Shown one piece after another: positions 20,637 to 31,604 of a stretch of DNA of 64,000 bases. This stretch comes from Thraustochytrium sp. TN22 (taxonomy: Eukaryota > Sar > Bigyra > Thraustochytrida > Thraustochytriidae). Numbering within the stretch: position 1 is the stretch's first letter; every line of letters begins with the position of its first letter. The stretch covers positions 64,435 through 128,434 of the forward strand of contig JABLUY010000085.1 in assembly GCA_013306675.1 (NCBI GenBank). The letters run 5' to 3'. Below the pieces are notes generated by a model, which had not been told where the DNA came from, did no database searches, and saw only the letters and a list, made by a program, of their open reading frames with translations. Made by a program: the position numbers and the translations under genes.

Positions 20637-21455
20637 TCAGCCCGGTCTCGACTCGGTGACCTCTGCGCAGGCCACTTTGAGCAGGTCTAGTCGGCGCATG
20701 AGCAGGTCCACGCGTTGGAGCGGCGCCGCTGCGGACGCCTGCAGCTCGAGCATGTCACAGACAAAGATCGCGCGTGTGATAGCCACGACGCTCGTGAGCG
20801 CCGTGGCGAGCTCACCCACGCCCTTGGCAGTCTCTTGCAGCGCGAAGAAGCGCCCGACGCAGTTCTGAAGCTCGGCAAAGCTCAGGTCCAACCCGAGACA
20901 AGGCGCCTGCGCCGCGAAGACAAAGCCCGGGTCGGCCTGGGCTTCCGGCAGCCCCGCGCTCTCCGCGAGCCTGACGCAGGTGACCGCGGCTTGCGCCTCG
21001 ACCGCTGCGATGCTCTGCGCCAGCTCGTGGCCTACGTCAACCGCCCGGAGTCGCTGCACAAAAGCGGCGCTCACGGCCTCCTGCACGCTCTTGAAGACCA
21101 GGTCCGCGCTGCGCAGCCTCCCGGCGCACGCCTCGGCCGTCGGCGCTGCCTCGCCCGCGGGCCCGAGCCGGAGCAGGTTTGCGTACACCGCCTGCGCCGC
21201 CGGCGCCGTGTATCTTGCGTGCAGCACGTCCACTCTCCTGTGCAGCAGCCAGGCGCGCAGCTGCAGCGCCTCGGCCGCCGCCGCGCCACTCACGGCCTCC
21301 AGCTCTTGCACCTGCTGCACCTCCTGCATCAGCGTCTGCTGCTGCTGCTGCTGCTGCTCCTGCTGCGACTCCTGCAGCTCCTGCAGCTGCGCCAGCTCCT
21401 CGTCCTCCCCTTCGTCGTCCTCCATGGCCTGCGCGGCCTCGCGCCGCCCCATCAT
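20637..21455 (-). CDS. Array paralog 4, helical protein with Gln-rich leader
   Basis: A 272-residue member of the family. After an acidic patch (MEDDEGEDEELAQL, 11-24), residues 25-52 are Gln-rich (QESQQEQQQQQQQ, then EVQQVQELE), encoded partly by a CTG run near 21330-21360. The core is LRAWLLHRRVDVLHARY (66-82), SADLVFKSVQEAVSAAFV (116-133; Glu126) and VAITRAIFVCDMLELQA (224-240; Arg228, Asp234). It ends LLKVACAEVTESRPG. The ATG pair at 21450-21455 is used; the frame stays open to 21953 without a stop, but that extension looks like non-coding sequence and has no counterpart in relatives. It is the most similar to paralog 3 in the first half. Function unknown. Confidence 0.75.
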   Translation of the reverse strand: MMGRREAAQAMEDDEGEDEELAQLQELQESQQEQQQQQQQTLMQEVQQVQELEAVSGAAAAEALQLRAWLLHRRVDVLHARYTAPAAQAVYANLLRLGPAGEAAPTAEACAGRLRSADLVFKSVQEAVSAAFVQRLRAVDVGHELAQSIAAVEAQAAVTCVRLAESAGLPEAQADPGFVFAAQAPCLGLDLSFAELQNCVGRFFALQETAKGVGELATALTSVVAITRAIFVCDMLELQASAAAPLQRVDLLMRRLDLLKVACAEVTESRPG

Positions 21456-23377
21456 GACAGGTGAACAGGGTTTGCCCGAGCCGCGCGTCAGGCTGGGCGA
21501 CCTCGGGACGTCTCGCGCGTGCGCGCAGAGATAATACGCCTCCAGCACTGCAAACCTGCACTGCACGCACAGGGCCTCCTTGCATTGCCAGCCTGCCAGG
21601 GCCTTCAAGTTGCTGATTCTTGACAACCATGGCCAGTGGCCAAGGTCGAAGGGAGGGAGAGCTTGTCCGAGTCGAGGCCTCGTGGCACGGCACGTGCGTT
21701 GTGGATTCTGCGGTACTAGAGCATAGAGCATACTCTTCCACAACGGACGCGCAGCAGGTCGCTCCGCCCTGGTGCCCACGTCCGCTGGCGGCTCCGCCCG
21801 CGTCCGCTGGCGGCTCGTACTCTGGCCGCTGCCGCGGGCCGCCTGCCGGCCTTTGCCCAGTGCCAGGTCTAGGCGAGCCCCGCGGGCCGTGGCTCGCGCG
21901 CCTGGCCTCTCGAGGCTTGCCTCCGAGTCCGAGTCGTGCTGCTCGCTGGGCACACTGCACGCCCAGAGCTGGAGGCAGCTCGGATGGCCACGAGCTTCGT
22001 CACTCCGCTCGCTCGGCTCTCCAGCCTGACAGACCAGCCTGACAGAGGGCGCGACTCAGACTCGGAGGGGAGCAACGCCCTGCAGGGGCCGGGCCCTGGC
22101 AGCGCGGCGCGCGAATGGATGAGGCCCTCTTGCTCCGGTGTGCTTGCGTGCTTGCTTGCTCGCTCAGCTGGCACGTGCCGAAGTAACCCCCTCGTGTCGT
22201 CTCGCTGACACGTGGACGCAATGATTCTGCAGCCTGGTGTAGTAGAGCGGGCGTGACGAAGACGACTCTGCAAGGTGGCCATCCTGGCGGGAAAGCTAGC
22301 TAGCGAGGGCTACGCTGACACGCTTGGGCTTGCTCGGCCGAGCCTTGGGCGCATGGCAGAGCCTTGTGCTCATCTGGACACAGTAGCTCTTCTTCCTCTA
22401 GTTGCACGCAAGCTAGCTAGCAGCTGGTGCGTGGGGTTCCAATGAACCTTGGCTTGTAGCGACGAATGCGGCTTGAACAGCTCGTAGGCGGTGCTGGTGG
22501 AGGTTTGCACGATCTTGCGGCGCGGCCGCCTCAGCTTGAACGGCGAGCAAGTCGCAAGCGTAGAGTGCCCTGCAGATGGCAACCGCGCGCGTGAGGACAG
22601 CAGCCGCCCCGCCTAGCTCCGCGGAGCCCCTCGAGAGGCGAGCATCGGGTGACCGTGGTCCCTCCGTCTTCGAGTCCCACGGGCAGCTGTTGGCTGGTCC
22701 GACGGCGGTATTGACGGAAGCAGGGTCGCGCAGCCTGATATCACGACGAGCATTGCCTGCAAGCCAGCGAGCAAAGGCCCGTGGGGCATTTGCCCGGGCG
22801 GCGAGCTCGAAGCTAACAATTAGGCTCGCTCTCCAAGGAAGGAGACCGTGGCACGCTGAAAGGGAAGGCTCGAGCTCGTGTTCAACTTGGCTGGTTGCCT
22901 GTCGAAGATTGGGAGCTGGTCGCTCCGAGGTGCGGCGCAGCAGGCCAGACAGAAGCTGTGCAAGGCATGCGCCATGTCGGCGACGCGGCGCGCCAGCCTG
23001 AACGCCAGCTCGCTCTGTGGCCTGGAAAGCAATTCAGGAACATGATTTATATTTGGGCCAGAACAAGGTGACTGTGAGCGAGGTGGTACCCATGGTGTAC
23101 CCTGGTACCACTGCCGCGGCAATTGCGTGGCGACGAAGCCGTGGTCGCGAGGTTAAAGGAGCCTCTTTGCAGGGCGAAAGTCCGAGTCATTGAGGTTCGT
23201 GTGGGTCCGTGCCGCGGCCCGAGGTTGGCCATCTGCGCAAGGAAACCTCCATCTTCACTCGACGTTCTTTGGACCAGCAACCCAACTCGCTCCCTTATAA
23301 ACATGTACCTTGATCGAGCATGTCTCGAGCAGGGATCTTGGACGACGAACTTATAGAAACAGAGAAGACGATGCCAG
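21456..23377. other. Spacer between array genes 4 and 5
   Basis: No intact gene. CTAG words occur near 22290-22305 and 22405-22425. Two short minus-strand stretches look somewhat coding-like: about 22430-22560 (KLRRPRRKIVQTSTSTAYEL then FKPHSSLQAKVHW) and about 22900-23040 (PQSELAFRLARRVADMAHAL). Neither is long enough to name. A CCTTATAAACATG word near 23295 is TATA-like, but no gene starts after it. Confidence 0.35.
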
Positions 23378-24094
23378 TCAGCCTGCGCGAATGGCTGCCT
23401 GGAGGACCTGGACGAGCTGCACGCGGAGCTCCGCACTCGCCTTGCTAGGCGAGCGGCGCAGGAGTTCGGCGAGCGTGTCGGCGACGAAAATGGCGCGCGT
23501 AATGTCGAGAGCGCGAAAGAGCTCCGCGGCGAGCTGCGCAGCGTCCTCGGGCCCGGCGCCGGCCGCGCTGAAAAGGGTTTGCAGGAGCGCGGTCCAGCCC
23601 TTGGGCGAGGGCTTCTCAGTGCCGATATGCGCGAGGAGCGCGAGGAGCGCAGGCTCAAAGGCGCCGCTGGTATTGACACCCAGGTTACGCGCCTCCTGTG
23701 CGAAGCTGGCCCTGAAGAGCGTGCTCTGCGCCTCCACGTGCGCAATCTGCGCCGCGACCGCCTCCTGCAGCTGCTCCGCGGACGGGCTGGCGGCGGTCTT
23801 CTTGAGCGCCTCGACGAAGGCCTCATTCACCACCTCCCGCAGGCCTTTGAACGCGAGGTCCGCTGTGTGCAGCCACTGGACGCAGGACGTCTCGTCCTCG
23901 AGCGCCTTGCTGCCAGGCGTCGCGACGTCCAGTTCCGCCAGCCGCAGGTGCAGCTGCCGCCCTGCGTGCGCCGCTCCCCTCGCCAGCACCAGGTCTAGCC
24001 TCTCGTGCAGCAGGTCCGCGCGCAGCTTGAGCGCCAGCGGCGCCTGCGCGGCCGCTGCGCCCATGCCTGTCTTGGTACACTCGCCCGCCTCCAT
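23378..24094 (-). CDS. Array paralog 5, divergent member of unknown function
   Basis: A 238-residue member and the first of the second subgroup. The core is LRADLLHERLDLVLARG (24-40), TADLAFKGLREVVNEAFV (77-94; Glu87, with Arg in place of the usual Gln before it) and LDITRAIFVADTLAELL (196-212; Arg200, Asp206, with Ala in place of Cys before Asp). Between them it has the extra GWTALLQTLF segment (166-175) shared with paralogs 6-8. The leader is short and not Gln-rich. The ATG at 24094 is preferred; another at 24265 would add a 57-residue Arg/Glu stretch made by a GAGGC/GAGAC repeat. The pentamer-rich sequence lies directly upstream. Function unknown. Confidence 0.73.
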   Translation of the reverse strand: MEAGECTKTGMGAAAAQAPLALKLRADLLHERLDLVLARGAAHAGRQLHLRLAELDVATPGSKALEDETSCVQWLHTADLAFKGLREVVNEAFVEALKKTAASPSAEQLQEAVAAQIAHVEAQSTLFRASFAQEARNLGVNTSGAFEPALLALLAHIGTEKPSPKGWTALLQTLFSAAGAGPEDAAQLAAELFRALDITRAIFVADTLAELLRRSPSKASAELRVQLVQVLQAAIRAG

Positions 24095-26714
24095 CGTCCC
24101 TTCCCCGCGCTGCGCCGCCGGCCCGACCTCGTCTCGTCTCGCCTCGCCTCGCCTCGCCTCTCGTCTCCTCTCGTCTCGCCCTCGCTCGATCCTCGCTTGC
24201 GGCCTCGCCTCAGCTCGATCCTCGTTTGCTCGCTCACTTGTGTTCTTGCTCTTGCTCGCTTGCATGCAAACTGCTGCGGGGTGCTTCGCGACTCAGCCTC
24301 GTGGGACCGTTGTGGGAGGTCTCCACAGGCCCAATGCCCGCCTGCCCCCCCGCACCGCCTCGCCGCTGCGGGCCGGCGGCGGTAAATATGCGTTTGTGAG
24401 TAGCACTCCCCCCTCAAGCAGCGGGCCAGATTGCGGCCACCGCCTTCGGCTGCGGGAGGCTGACCGTAAGGACTGTGGAAGGTTGCGGGGGGTGGGGCCC
24501 GCATGATGCCGCTGCAGCCCGGGCCGCTGCAGGACTTGCGTGCTCAATGTCCGTGCGCGTGTCCGTAGGGGGGTCCGTCGAGTCGAGCCTGCGCAGGAGT
24601 CCGAGTCTGGGGCGGCCCGCGCCGCTGGAGGGAGCGCTGTGAGCACTACCCGGCCGATGGGCCAAGAGGGCCCTGCTCCCACGCCCTGGCCCGGTGAGCA
24701 GGTCGTGCTCAGCCGCGGCCACAGACGAGCGACGCGTGCGCGGTCGGTCTCCAGGGGGGCTTGGTTCATCAACCGATCCAATAGCCCGCGAGCCAGGCCG
24801 CACACCCAGGCTGCCTCTGGCGGCCACCCAACGCGCGGATGCGCGTGGATCGAAATTGACTTGAAGGTCCTATGCCTTGCCCAACCAAGGCTCCAAGCGC
24901 GGCCAGCCCGCGTCGCTTGGCGGACTCGCTCTTGCCAGTGGAAGGTGGCGCGGCGCAGCGCGGCGGCTTCCCTTTTCGGGGTTACCAGGTGGTACCACGC
25001 GCCGAGCGAAGACGCCGACTCGGACTTGCGTTGCCAGTGGTGGCTGTCCATCGACTGTGACGGATGGCCGGCCATCACTGCACTGCACTGGCACTCAGGC
25101 TAGCACTGCCAGGGCAACATGATCGCGATGGCAGCTCGGCCCTCTGCCAAAGAGGAACTTTGACTCACCAAGAGGCACTGCAGGCGAGCGCGTTGCCAGG
25201 CACTTGTCGCCCAAGGCTCGTGCCACCGTGCGGGCGCGTCAAACAAGGCTTGCGGCGCAAGGCCGCGAAGCTTGCGCTGCGACGTGCAGCAACCTTTGAA
25301 AAGAGCCTCCCGCCAGCTCGTGCCAGCTCGTGCCAGCGCTTGCCAGCAGCCAGTGCCGCGTGCTTTGCGTCCTTTCATTAGGTAGCGCAGGGCCCCTTGC
25401 ATCAGCGGAGACGCAAGCGCGGCACGTGCTCTAAACTCGTCGGCCCGCCGCGAATGCTCTTTTGGCGCGCTCTCTCTCCCGCTCATCTCGGCTCCAGCCT
25501 GCTCGACTCTCGGTTCCAGGGCCAAGTCATTCGGCTGTGGGTCGCTGCGGGGGCGCCGGCCATGACCTGGGGGCTTGCGGAGAAGCAGGTTCAACACCAC
25601 AATTTGCCTGCCTGCCTGGCCCTGATTCTGAGGGCGCCTCAGGGCGCCTCAGGGCAGTGGGCCTTAAGTTTTCTCAAAGCATCCCAAGCCTTGGCCTGCA
25701 CAGCGCCGCCTCCCGACTTGACCCGCGGTGCACACTTCAAGGTTGGGGAACTGACAAGAGAAGCGAGCGCAGTCCGAGAGCAGCGAGAGCGCCTTCGCTG
25801 TGCACGGCCGTAGACAGCCGTGGACGACGCGGACTGCTGCTCTGTGAGGCGACTGCGTCGGTGGCGTGGCGTGAGTGCTCGAGGTGCGCGGCCCGCAGTG
25901 AGTGCCGCGACCTCTGGGCCTTACGAGGTGCTAAGATGCTCAGTCGGCCGGACGATCGCCTCGCCTTACCAGCGCGAGCTCGCTTTCCCGCTCAGGAGTC
26001 TGCCAGTGAAGTGAGCTCCCGCTCGCTCGCTCACGTCTTACCTGGCTGGCAATGGAGCTCGGAATTCCGCTCGTTTGCAAGTTCTACTTCGCTCGTGCTT
26101 CGAGGAATGGTGCGACACGATGGGCCGACGCGCTGAGGCCCTCAGCTGAGGCGCACTTCTGTCCCAGGCAGCTCTGCAAGTAGCTGATGGTTGACACTGC
26201 TTGACACCTATACCGCCGTTCGTGCTGACTGGCAGATGGCAGGCGAGTGCAGGCAGGACTTCGGAAGACTGGTGATTTGGCTCTCCACGCGCGCGATGCT
26301 CCGCTGCTACATCCACGGTCGCCGCCGCCGCATCCCGAAGGCATCGAAGAACTTGACTCGAAACATTTCCCGGCAGGTTGCCGGGAGCGAGCAAGGCGCG
26401 GCCTGCCTTCTGTCTCTCTTTTCTTGCATGCTGCTCATGGCTGCCGGCCGGTCTGGGATTGCCTGGCTGCTGCATCACATCTCACGTGGTCCGCCGGGAG
26501 CAAGCAAGGCGCGGCCTGCCTTCTGTCTCTCTTTTCTGGCATGCTGCTCATGGCTGCCGGCCGGTCTGGGATTGCCTGGCTGCTGCATCACATCTCACGT
26601 GGTCCGCCAGTGAGCAAGCTAGGCAAAATGTGCAGTGGTCTGCATCGGCCGGCGAGGCAAGGATCCCACCGAGCCTGAAGCCAGTCCTAAGGAATGTGCA
26701 CATGACATCGCTTA
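24095..26714. other. Spacer between array genes 5 and 6
   Basis: No gene supported. A CTCGT/CTCGC pentamer run lies at about 24127-24190 immediately upstream of array gene 5. The word TGCCAG and its complement are frequent near 25085-25350. The 113-bp tandem repeat is listed separately. Confidence 0.4.
26381..26606. repeat. 113-bp tandem duplication, nearly identical copies
   Basis: Two units, 26381-26493 and 26494-26606, differ at only a few bases. Each runs from CCGGGAGC through CAAGGCGCGGCCTGCCTTC and CTGCCGGCCGGTCTGGGATT to CACGTGGTCCG. The near identity points to a very recent duplication just downstream of the 3' end of array gene 6. Confidence 0.9.
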
Positions 26715-28394
26715 TCAGTTGCCATACAATGAGCTGGTCACGGATGGGCTCGCATAGTATCCTAGTGCCGCCCGCATGATCTGAATGCCCTGCAGCGAAA
26801 GCTCGTGATGGACTCCGCGCGGCGCGCAGCGCAGCCTGTCCGCCAAAGCATCGTGGATGCAGAGCGCGCGAGAGAGACTCAGGAGAGCCGAGAGCCGCGT
26901 GGTGAGCTCTAGAGCCGCGCCATGTGAAGGCGCAAGCATGTATAGATCTTGAATGGGCTGTGCCCAGGCCTCCACAACAGCGTCACGCATTTTCACGTAT
27001 TGTAAAAGGCCCGCGAAAACCGTCTCGAAGGTCTGGCCCTGGATAATTCCCAGGCTCTGCGCCTCCGACACAATGCCGGCCCGCAAGTTGCCGGCCTCCG
27101 TCTCGATTGCCGCGATTCGTCGCTCGAGATCCGACTGCACGGCGCTGCGCTGCAGCTTGTCCACGAGGGCAGCGCTGACGACCTCCTGGACGCTCCGGAA
27201 GATAAGATTGAGAGCGCGGAGGTGTTTGGCCAAGGTGAGCATCGCAGAGGCGTCCTGTGCAAACGCTGTGCGATCGACATGCTGCGGCAGCTCGCGAGCG
27301 TCGCACAGCCGGTCTCCGTTGCGTGTGTTCGCACGATGTGTTTCAGCAGCACCGCTTCCGCCTGGTGGCCAGCACTTGTGCTTGAGCTCGAAGTCGTCCT
27401 CAAGGTCGCGATCTTGTTCTTGCTCCAGAAGTAGCTGGAGTTCTCGGAGCTCACTTTCTCCAGTTGTCTCGCAAATCGTGTTGGTTGGGTTCATGTTTTG
27501 GTACTGCACATGCCGGACGGCCTCTCCTTGCCCGGGTTCTTTGCGAGATGCCCTGCGCTGGGCATCTTCGTGCCAGGTGTCCTCGCGCGCTAGCGGCTTG
27601 GGCCCGCACTGAAGATGATCGTCGTCGTCGTCGTCGTCGTGGTGGTGGTGGTGGTGGTGGTGGTGGTGGTGGTGGTGGCGGCGGCGTCGGCGGCGGCTGG
27701 GCAGGTGATGTTCTTGGGGGTGGTCGTGGTGGTAGGAGTGGTGGCTGTGCTGGTGCTGCTCCGCGCTCCGATATGGCGCTGGAGCGTGATGCGGCGTAGG
27801 GTGACTTCTACTTTGCTCCAGCATCCACGGCCTGTTCCTTGCTTGCTCGTCTTGCGCATGCTGCATGTGCTGCGTATGCTGCACTTGCTGCAGTTGTGGG
27901 CCATTTCGGATATCGCAATTGGTGAGAACGTGGTCAAGGCTCTGACGTTCGCTACGAGGCTCTTTGTGAGGTCTTTGCAGCAGCACTTCCTCACGGGAGA
28001 CTATCTTATCATCGCGCTGCAGACGTTTGCGCTTCGTATGGTCCCGGGGCCCAGCGCCGTGTCCGCGCAATGCGCCCTGGTGTCCTGCCGCGGCAGCGTT
28101 CTCGCGGTGTACGACGTTGACCTGCGCGAGCTCCGCGAAGCGCAAATCGAATGGCGCGTGCGCGACCCCTGTGCTCCGGCCCTGGAGTGCGCCACGCGGG
28201 GCCCGACCCTGATCCTCGCGAAACTTGCGCGGCGTCGGCCAGTGCGCGCCGCCGAGCTCGAAGAGTTGAAGCTGCAGTTCGTGTGTGCCTTGCACCGCCG
28301 GGAGCTCGTCCAAGAGCTTCGCTCGGCGCAGGACCAGGGCGGTGCGCAGCTGCCGCGACACGGCGTCGACGTCCGCCGTGTCGCTGCCGCTCAT
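26715..28394 (-). CDS. Array paralog 6, long form with His/Asp homopolymer insert
   Basis: A 559-residue member. The first core helix, LRTALVLRRAKLLDELP (16-32), and LQLFELGGAHW (43-53) are separated from the rest by an insert of over 300 residues rich in His, Gln and Arg. The insert includes seven Arg, then 13 consecutive His (about 240-252) and 7 Asp (253-259), encoded by a pure GTG/GTC run at about 27617-27676. The core resumes at LNLIFRSVQEVVSAALV (395-411; Glu404), then EAWAQPIQDLY (475-485) and LSRALCIHDALADRL (507-521; Arg509, Asp515). The ATG at 28394 aligns exactly with paralog 7; a GTG lies 12 bases upstream. His-Asp runs can bind metal ions, but nothing shows that they do here. It and paralog 7 are closest relatives. 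Function unknown. Confidence 0.75.
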   Translation of the reverse strand: MSGSDTADVDAVSRQLRTALVLRRAKLLDELPAVQGTHELQLQLFELGGAHWPTPRKFREDQGRAPRGALQGRSTGVAHAPFDLRFAELAQVNVVHRENAAAAGHQGALRGHGAGPRDHTKRKRLQRDDKIVSREEVLLQRPHKEPRSERQSLDHVLTNCDIRNGPQLQQVQHTQHMQHAQDEQARNRPWMLEQSRSHPTPHHAPAPYRSAEQHQHSHHSYHHDHPQEHHLPSRRRRRRHHHHHHHHHHHHHDDDDDDDHLQCGPKPLAREDTWHEDAQRRASRKEPGQGEAVRHVQYQNMNPTNTICETTGESELRELQLLLEQEQDRDLEDDFELKHKCWPPGGSGAAETHRANTRNGDRLCDARELPQHVDRTAFAQDASAMLTLAKHLRALNLIFRSVQEVVSAALVDKLQRSAVQSDLERRIAAIETEAGNLRAGIVSEAQSLGIIQGQTFETVFAGLLQYVKMRDAVVEAWAQPIQDLYMLAPSHGAALELTTRLSALLSLSRALCIHDALADRLRCAPRGVHHELSLQGIQIMRAALGYYASPSVTSSLYGN

Positions 28395-29816
28395 CGTCTG
28401 CGCCACGCGCCCGACTCGGCTCTGCTGCCGCTGCCGCGCGATGTGGCACTGGAGCTCCTCGCCTCGTCAGCCGCGCCTATAGTGAGGCCCCGCCGTGCCG
28501 AGGCCTCGGAGAGCGAGCGGTGAGAAAGCGAGAGAGCGCGAGAGAGCGAGAGAGCGAGAGAGCGAGGGATGCGTCAAGGCTCCGCCAGGCTCGAGTCTCA
28601 GAAGTTGCGAGCTTGCTTCCCGACTGCAGCGCCACCAGCGCCACCAGCGCCACCAGCGCCACCAGCGCCACCAGCGCCACCAGCGCCACCAGCGCCACCA
28701 GGCCAGAACTCGCGGGCTCGTCCGCCACCAAGCCTGCCAGATCCTCGCAGTTACGCGGCCCAGCAAGCACTGCCAGTGCAGCCAACGCTCAGGCTCAGGC
28801 TGTTGTTGGCCAGCGCAAGCTAAATTGGTGGGTACTCGTAGCAAGCAACCAGCAGCACGCGAACAAGCAGCCAACGAGCGAGAGCGCAGCGCTCGAACAG
28901 TCAGGCTCGGGGATGTGTTTCGCGAGCTCAAGCCTGGCTCCGGCAGCTCGGCGAGCCTAACCCGGACCTCCCGCCCTGGCCGATGCTGGCTGCTGCAAGT
29001 GGAGCCAGACCGCCCAGGACACTGGCAGGCACTGCCGCACCGGCGGCCAGCGAGCAGCCAGGTCGAAAGCAAGCGCGCGTGGCTAGGCTACTGACTTTTT
29101 CATTGGAGTGAGCGGCTTCAGGCTGCCCGGGTTTGGCGGCACGCTGGCCGCAGACACCTGGGCATCACGTGGCCCGTCGGTTGGTTGGCTGCGCTTGGCT
29201 GCGCTGGGCACCATGATCTCACCTAGGCCGGGCAATCCGCTGGGCGGGCAAGCCAGCGAGCCGCGGATAGAGCTTGCGGATGATTGAGCTGAGCTTGGAT
29301 TCGCCCGTGAATGTGGGCCCCTCCGGGCCGAGTCACGGAGCCGGGCTGCCAGGCGGTACAGAGCCTGACGCGGACGGGCCCGCGCCGGGCCCGTCCTGGG
29401 TGGTGCGGGGGACATCCCGGAGCGCCACGTGCTGACTCGTGCTGACTGTGAGAGGGTCTGCTCAGATTTGAGTTTGGCCTTCCCGCACTGCGCAGAGTGG
29501 CACTTCGAAGCAACCCCTCAGCGAACTGGAAATGTGCTCGCGCCACGCGCCGGACACGCCGCACGGTAGGAACAAGTCCAGACCTAGGCCAGACGCAGCG
29601 GACTTGTGGGGCCTCGTTCTCACAGAGAAAACGCCGCCCCCCGCGCGCACTTCAGGAGTGCCGGCGGAGATCTTGCCCGAGTCGAGAACGCCGAGCGGCA
29701 AGGGAGCGAGCGGGAGCGAGGGAGCACCCAAGTAAGCAAGGGAGCGCCAGCGCGCGGCCAAGCACGAGGATGAGCAGAGATGACACCTGCCTGCCTGCCT
29801 GGATGGTTACTGTAAG
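28395..29816. other. Spacer between array genes 6 and 7, with GAGA and 9-bp minisatellites
   Basis: No gene supported. A GAGAGCGA run lies at about 28507-28568 and a nine-base minisatellite (GCGCCACCA-type unit, about eight copies) at about 28628-28702. The word TGCCAG/CTGGCA is frequent near 28755-29050. Confidence 0.45.
28628..28702. repeat. 9-bp minisatellite, about eight units
   Basis: Perfect direct repeats of CCAGCGCCA. Read forward they would give Ala-Pro-Pro repeats, but no gene contains them. Confidence 0.9.
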
Positions 29817-31604
29817 CTAGCTAGCTCGATCCGGCTCGGGGAGCCACATTCTGTCGAGAGTCTCGATGCCAACCTGCAGGGTCCAAAGGCGCGCCGTGTG
29901 GATGTCGTGGGAGGCTTGCCGAGGACGGCCGCGGATGAGAGCCGCCAGGGCGTCGTGGATGCAGAGCGTACGTGAGATGACGAAGAGCTCTGAGAGGTCG
30001 CGCACGAGATTCACCGCATCACCCGCGAGGACTACTGCGTTGTCCTGAAAAAGATTCGCGATAGGCTCCGACCACGATTCCATCGAGGTTTCGCGCATGC
30101 CGACGAGCTGCAAGAGGCCTTCAAAAGCAGACTTGAAGTCGTGGTTGGGGCTGAGGTCCACACCGAGATCGCGTGCCTCAAATGTGATTTGAGCCTTGGT
30201 CGCCGCGGTCTGCGCCTCCACGTTGGTGATGCGCGTTTCCAGGTCCCAGTGCGATCCGGCTTGCCGGAGCCTGCCCACAAACGAGGCATTCACGAGCTCC
30301 TGCGCGCCCCTGAAGATTAGGCCCACGATGCGCAGATACTTTACGCAAGTGATGTCGGCGCGGTCTGTGGCACTATACTCTGGCGAAGGACACCGCAAGC
30401 GCTGCGCCGGGGCCGGATCCTTACAGGCTCGGTCCACTCGCTCGTGCACGTGATTCTGGTGCTGGCGTCGCGACTGCTTATCCTGCGTGCATTGGTGTTG
30501 CCGGGGTTCGCCACGCTGCAGTTGCCGAGGGCTTTCGATGCAATGGCGGGAAACGAGTTGCCAATGATCCCTTGGAGCGTCCAGAGGGTGGAAAGCCACG
30601 CTTTGATCCTCCTGCTGCCGCCGAAGGCCTTCATATGCGAATGCGAAGGCAGGATGCACCGGATCTTGCTGGAAGCGCTGGGACTGCTGCTCGACCGGAT
30701 GGTGCTGCACGACGTCCTGCTCAAGGAGATCGTGTGCGCGCAGCTCTTGGGGCTCGAAGACATCGCAGGGCGTTGTCTCGCGCGCACCAGCTTGGCCAAG
30801 CGCCTGACTCTCTTGGGTACAATTTGCCGCCGACGTGCCATCTGAGGAAGTAAAGTGCGGGTGCCAGTCGTGCAGTTGCTGCATGTTGTGAAGCTTCAAT
30901 TGCTTCGAGCGCCGGCCGGGTGTCGGAGGGGGGCCTTTTCTGCGCAGGCGTTGCTGAGTTGTCTTGCAAGACAGCGATGATGAGGAGCTGGTCAGCTCCT
31001 GGACCTTGAAGCACGCGGAATGTGGCGTCTGAGAGGCATCGTGCCGCTCCGCGCCGATCTCGTCGAGGTCCGCTCGGGATTGCGCGCTGCTGCCAACTTG
31101 AGCCCTCGGCTGCGTTGGCGCGCCGAGAGCCTCCCCAAGACCCCGCTCGCAATCAGCGCTAGCCTGGCTACCGGATCGTGCACTGGGACTCGATGGGTAC
31201 GGGACCTCGAGCAAGTGTGCCAGGTAGAGATTGTCTGAAAGGCTGAGGTCCTCTGAGTTGGACTGCCGGTCTTGATCGATGGCGCTCGGCCGAAAGGGCT
31301 CGGCCACGTGGTCGTGGCGATCGCGGCGGGTGCGCTGCGCATGCCATGCCTGCTGCACGCCCGGACGCGGCTCGCTGTTGTGCTCGCGCTGCGCATGACC
31401 TGGAGGCTGCTGACGCCGCGCCTCGCGCTGCCTGAACTCGGGCAGCGGCCAGTGGAGACCGCCGAGCTCGAAGAGGCGCAGCGCGAGCTCGTGCGCTGCC
31501 TGCGCCGTCCAACGCGGCTGCAGCAGTCGGTCTCGTCTCTGCACCAGGACGTTGCGCAGCTGCGACGCGAGCGCGTCGTGGTTCGCTTCGGCCATGCTCA
31601 GCAT
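29817..31604 (-). CDS. Array paralog 7, long form with low-complexity insert
   Basis: A 595-residue member, closest to paralog 6. It opens MLSMAEANHDALASQLRNVL, which aligns without gaps to the paralog 6 start; this is why the ATG at 31604 is chosen over the one at 31625. The first helix and LALRLFELGGLHWPLPEF (about 40-57) are followed by some 370 residues of Gln/Arg/Ser/His-rich, probably disordered sequence without the His/Asp homopolymers of paralog 6. The core resumes at VGLIFRGAQELVNASFV (427-443; Glu436), then ESWSEPIANLF (509-519) and FVISRTLCIHDALAALI (541-557; Arg545, Asp551). The frame is intact. CTAG words lie right at both ends of the gene. Function unknown. Confidence 0.75.
   Translation of the reverse strand: MLSMAEANHDALASQLRNVLVQRRDRLLQPRWTAQAAHELALRLFELGGLHWPLPEFRQREARRQQPPGHAQREHNSEPRPGVQQAWHAQRTRRDRHDHVAEPFRPSAIDQDRQSNSEDLSLSDNLYLAHLLEVPYPSSPSARSGSQASADCERGLGEALGAPTQPRAQVGSSAQSRADLDEIGAERHDASQTPHSACFKVQELTSSSSSLSCKTTQQRLRRKGPPPTPGRRSKQLKLHNMQQLHDWHPHFTSSDGTSAANCTQESQALGQAGARETTPCDVFEPQELRAHDLLEQDVVQHHPVEQQSQRFQQDPVHPAFAFAYEGLRRQQEDQSVAFHPLDAPRDHWQLVSRHCIESPRQLQRGEPRQHQCTQDKQSRRQHQNHVHERVDRACKDPAPAQRLRCPSPEYSATDRADITCVKYLRIVGLIFRGAQELVNASFVGRLRQAGSHWDLETRITNVEAQTAATKAQITFEARDLGVDLSPNHDFKSAFEGLLQLVGMRETSMESWSEPIANLFQDNAVVLAGDAVNLVRDLSELFVISRTLCIHDALAALIRGRPRQASHDIHTARLWTLQVGIETLDRMWLPEPDRAS

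Noticed and set aside
21456-21953. 166-residue N-terminal extension of array paralog 4
   Set aside because: Composition differs from the core, no ATG supports it over the one at 21455, and no relative has such an extension.
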